Below, piece by piece: positions 61,287-64,000 of a DNA stretch of 64,000 nucleotides (its first letter is position 1; each line of letters begins with the position of its first letter). The notes under the pieces were generated by a model that was given only the letters and a program-made list of their open reading frames with translations, ran no database searches and was not told where the DNA came from. Origin of the DNA: Bacteroidaceae bacterium (lineage in GTDB: Bacteria > Bacteroidota > Bacteroidia > Bacteroidales > Bacteroidaceae); NCBI GenBank assembly GCA_017379075.1, contig JAFNXL010000041.1, positions 1 through 64,000 of the forward strand. Reading direction: 5' to 3'. The position numbers were made by a program, and so were the translations under genes.

Positions 61287-62003
61287 ATGATTAAATTATC
61301 CGGTATTCATAAGACCTATCAGGGCGTGCAACCCCTTCATGTCCTCAAAGGAATAGACCTTCACATCAGTAAAGGCGAGTTTGTGGCCATCATGGGCGCC
61401 AGCGGCTCGGGCAAGAGTACGTTGCTCAACATATTGGGCATTCTTGATGATTATGACGAAGGCGAATACCTGTTGGATAATACCCCCATCCGCCATTTGA
61501 AGGAAAGGGTGGCGGCACACTACAGAAACCGCATGATTGGTTTCATTTTCCAGAGCTTCAATCTTATCCCTTTTAAGGACGCCATGGAGAATGTGGCGCT
61601 TCCGCTCTTCTATCAGGGCGTGTCGCGTCGCAAGCGTAACGAACTGGCCATGCAGTATCTTGAAAAGGTTGGGTTGCGCGACTGGGCACACCATTACCCC
61701 AACGAACTCTCCGGTGGTCAGAAGCAGCGTGTGGCCATAGCCCGCGCCTTGATCACCCAGCCGCGAATCATTTTGGCAGACGAGCCTACGGGCGCATTGG
61801 ACAGTCGCACCTCGGTGGAAGTGATGAACTTGCTGAAGACGCTGCACCAGCAGGGAATGACCATTGTTGTGGTAACCCACGAAAGCGGTGTGGCCTATCA
61901 GACACAGAAGATTGTTCACATCAAGGACGGTATTATTGAACGGATAGAGGACAACGTGGATCCCACGGCATCTCCTTTCGGAAACGGAACAATAATGAAA
62001 TAA
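61287..62003 (+). CDS. ABC transporter ATP-binding protein, MacB/LolD type
   Basis: A 238-aa nucleotide-binding subunit. Walker A is GASGSGKST, followed by IFQSFNLIPF (Q loop), the signature LSGGQKQRVAIARAL, Walker B ILADEPTGALD, and the switch VVTHE. It is the short type that pairs with MacB/FtsX-like permeases and powers mechanotransmission across the envelope. The start at 61287 is supported by a -7 box TACTTTTG at 61261-61268; an ATG at 61266 would lie inside that box. It is the first gene of an operon with the two permease genes that follow after 15 nt and by overlap. Confidence 0.93.
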   Translation: MIKLSGIHKTYQGVQPLHVLKGIDLHISKGEFVAIMGASGSGKSTLLNILGILDDYDEGEYLLDNTPIRHLKERVAAHYRNRMIGFIFQSFNLIPFKDAMENVALPLFYQGVSRRKRNELAMQYLEKVGLRDWAHHYPNELSGGQKQRVAIARALITQPRIILADEPTGALDSRTSVEVMNLLKTLHQQGMTIVVVTHESGVAYQTQKIVHIKDGIIERIEDNVDPTASPFGNGTIMK

Positions 62004-62018
62004 AGGAAAGTCTGCCCG

Positions 62019-63272
62019 ATGGATGTTCTTTACGAGATATGGGGTTCTGTCATGCGCAACAAAATGCGTACCTTGGCCACAGGCATTGCCGTGGCAAGCG
62101 GATTGTTCCTGATGATTGTCCTGCAAGGTGCGGGAAACGGTATTATCCACACCTTTAACCGGAACCAAAGCGGATTCTCATTCGACGCCCTCCATGTGTG
62201 GGGCGGGTGGACCAGCCTTCCCTTTGACGGTATGGAACGCGGACGCCGTATTGTACTGGACCATCGGGATGAGGGGATGGTAAACCTGCGTTTCCCTAAC
62301 GAGACTAAGGGTGTGACTTCCATTATCAGCCAGTCGGGCCTTACTGCTTCTTACGGCACGGAATATTTGGCTGGAGTGGAGTTGGAAGGCATTCATCCCC
62401 GTTATGCCGAAATGTCTGCGTTGAAAGTCATTCAGGGTCGCATGATTCATGAACTGGATGTTTCTGAACGTCGCAAAGTGCTGTTGATGAGCGAAAAGAG
62501 AGAGAAGGAACTTGCACCCCGAGGAAAATCCCTGCTGAACGAGTATCTATTGATTGACGGCAAGTATTTTAGGGTGGTGGGTATATACGAAGACGACCAA
62601 ATGTCCTCGCAGACCACACTTTATACACCGTACACCACGGTGCAGACTCTATATGGTAAGGGGACTGCCATAGATGAACTGATGATTTCTGGAAAAGGTC
62701 TGGATACAGAAGAGAAGAACGAATCCTTTGAATTCCGTCTGCGCCAGGGATTGGGCAGTATACACTCTTTCCATCCCGAGGACCAGAGTGCCGTATGGAT
62801 ATGGAACCAGGCGAGGGACAACGAAATGATGAACCGTGCCAGCTCCATCTTGCAGGTATCACTTTGGGTTTTGGGAATGCTTACGCTTCTGAGCGGAGTG
62901 GTGGGCGTAAGCAACATCATGCTGATTGCCGTCAAGGAACGGACACGCGAGTTTGGCATCCGCAAGGCTTTGGGCGCGACACCCTGGAACATCATCCGCA
63001 TGATTATTTTTGAAAGCATCATCATTACCGGAATATTCGGCTACATCGGCATGTTTGCCGGAGTGGCATTCTGTTCGTACATGGATGCCAGCGTGGGCAA
63101 CCGCACGTTGGACTTCGGAGTGGACAAGATGCAGTATTTCGTAGACCCCACAGTGGACATTACCACTTGTCTGTGGGCTACGCTTGTCATGATTGTATCG
63201 GGTGCTGTGGCCGGATTCTTCCCGGCACACAAGGCATCCAGAGTGAAACCCATTGAGGCATTGCGTGCATGA
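62019..63272 (+). CDS. MacB-like ABC transporter permease
   Basis: A 417-aa permease with the FtsX/MacB plan: one N-terminal helix (MRTLATGIAVASGLFLMIVL), a large periplasmic domain (about 45-275), then three helices at the C-terminus (VSLWVLGMLTLLSGVVGVSNIMLIAVKERT, IIIFESIIITGIFGYIGMFAGV, MIVSGAVAGFFPAHKASRV). The conserved EFGIRKALGAT coupling motif and the ending P-I-E-A-L-R-A are typical. Such pumps export antimicrobial peptides, lipoproteins or other compounds and normally work with a periplasmic adaptor and TolC-like channel, none of which is yet visible. It overlaps the next permease gene by ATGA. Confidence 0.9.
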   Translation: MDVLYEIWGSVMRNKMRTLATGIAVASGLFLMIVLQGAGNGIIHTFNRNQSGFSFDALHVWGGWTSLPFDGMERGRRIVLDHRDEGMVNLRFPNETKGVTSIISQSGLTASYGTEYLAGVELEGIHPRYAEMSALKVIQGRMIHELDVSERRKVLLMSEKREKELAPRGKSLLNEYLLIDGKYFRVVGIYEDDQMSSQTTLYTPYTTVQTLYGKGTAIDELMISGKGLDTEEKNESFEFRLRQGLGSIHSFHPEDQSAVWIWNQARDNEMMNRASSILQVSLWVLGMLTLLSGVVGVSNIMLIAVKERTREFGIRKALGATPWNIIRMIIFESIIITGIFGYIGMFAGVAFCSYMDASVGNRTLDFGVDKMQYFVDPTVDITTCLWATLVMIVSGAVAGFFPAHKASRVKPIEALRA

Positions 63273-64000
63273 TACCCATAAGAATAGATAGTGACCAGTG
63301 GGGCGAAATCACAGAATCGCTCCTGCGCAATAAGACGCGTGCGTTCCTGACGGCGTTTGGCATCTTTTGGGGCATCTTCATGCTCCTGCTCCTTATGGGC
63401 GGCGGAAAGGGGATGGAAGATATGTTGTCCTCCAACTTCGCCGGCTTTGCTACCAATTCCGGTTTCATGTTCAGCCAGCAGACCAGCAAACCCTATCAGG
63501 GCTTCCGCAAGGGACGCTGGTGGTCTATACAGGTATCGGATGTGGAGCGTTTGCGCCATGCTGTGCCCGAGGCCGATGTGGTTACGCCCACCGTCCGCAT
63601 CTGGGGACGTACCGCATTGAATGAATCCAAGAGCTGCAATGTCAGTATCTGCGGACAGTTTCCCGAATATGACAGAGTGGACAACCCCAAACTTATTTAC
63701 GGACGAGGTATAAACGAAGTGGACATTGCCCAACGTCGTAAGGTGTGTGTCATCGGGTCGCGTATCCATCAGGAACTGTTCTCGCTGACGGAGAATCCGT
63801 GTGGAAAATCGTTCCAGATAGACGGCATTTATTATACCGTGGTGGGTGTGAGCGGCAAGACTGAGGGCGGAGTAAGCATTGGCGGCAATGCCACCACAAC
63901 GGTACTGATGCCCTACACCACGCTGCAGCAGGCATACAACATTGGTTCGCGTGTGGACATTCTCTGCCTCACGGCACGCGAAGGTTATGACATGACACAG
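63269..64000 (+). CDS. MacB-like ABC transporter permease (cut by window end)
   Basis: The first 244 codons of a second permease, start ATG overlapping the previous stop (ATGA). It begins with SLLRNKTRAFLTAFGIFWGIFMLLLLMGGG, the first helix, then enters the periplasmic MacB-like domain (VLMPYTTLQQAYN near the end). No stop codon is reached before 64000. Two related permeases and one ATPase suggest a heterodimeric pump. The rest of the operon lies outside the window. Confidence 0.88.
   Translation, partial: MIPIRIDSDQWGEITESLLRNKTRAFLTAFGIFWGIFMLLLLMGGGKGMEDMLSSNFAGFATNSGFMFSQQTSKPYQGFRKGRWWSIQVSDVERLRHAVPEADVVTPTVRIWGRTALNESKSCNVSICGQFPEYDRVDNPKLIYGRGINEVDIAQRRKVCVIGSRIHQELFSLTENPCGKSFQIDGIYYTVVGVSGKTEGGVSIGGNATTTVLMPYTTLQQAYNIGSRVDILCLTAREGYDMTQ

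Overview
The window comes from a gut-type member of Bacteroidales, most likely Prevotellaceae-like (Prevotella/Paraprevotella group) or a close Bacteroides relative. The evidence is the promoter style (a TTG-type -33 box, 19-20 bp, then TAnnTTTG, found before many genes), weak Shine-Dalgarno sites, many secreted glycosidases and lipoproteins, a C10 (streptopain/interpain-type) protease, GLUG beta-helix surface proteins ending in a short 'GIYIxNGKK' tail, AddAB-type and RecQ/RecJ repair proteins, and a CapD/WbpM-type polysaccharide dehydratase. I saw no rRNA, tRNA, CRISPR array, intact insertion sequence or prophage.

Layout. 1-246: palindromic element. 247-7125: superoxide reductase, AddA-like helicase-nuclease, panB, CapD-type dehydratase. 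7198-15415: a mostly minus-strand block of GH36 alpha-galactosidase, VOC protein, CotH-kinase surface protein, DUF308 membrane protein and GH30 glycosidase. 15690-19808: a 1372-aa secreted LamG/GLUG/trefoil-like protein with a strong promoter and an apparently optimised codon choice. 19929-28557: recQ-recJ, C1 peptidase, Xaa-Pro aminopeptidase, a small DUF6965 protein, manA and a stand-alone RecQ C-terminal-domain protein. 28807-32819: a tight operon of GH43 lipoprotein, steroid 5-alpha-reductase family protein, Old-Yellow-Enzyme family reductase and SDR, which looks like a steroid/bile-acid reduction cluster. 33350-38030: an AT-richer accessory island with a DUF4377 lipoprotein, a CPBP protease, two or three gene remnants, an orphan three-palindrome operator array and about 1.6 kb of repeat-rich non-coding DNA. 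38035-50697: a minus-strand run of GH78-like rhamnosidase, M16 protease, DUF4832-like TIM-barrel protein, BaiN/HI0933 flavoprotein, C10 protease fused to a beta-helix, and a GLUG protein. 51057-56295: three secreted proteins of unknown function and a TPR-TM-HTH regulator preceded by a promoter present in three tandem 74-bp copies. 56955-64000: DjlA-like TerB-DnaJ protein, a small hypothetical, AddB-like nuclease, and the start of a MacB-type ABC transporter operon (cut by the window end).

How the parts may work together. AddA- and AddB-like subunits lie 54 kb apart but should form one double-strand-break processing complex; RecQ and RecJ are adjacent and could supply the alternative end-processing route. 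The GH36, GH30, GH43 and GH78 enzymes act on plant or host glycans. The GLUG proteins share one module and a C-terminal tail and are probably surface displayed. The most promising loci for new biology are the reductase operon (28.8-32.8 kb), the regulator plus unknown secreted protein locus (50.7-56.5 kb), and the orphan operator array (36.34-36.42 kb).
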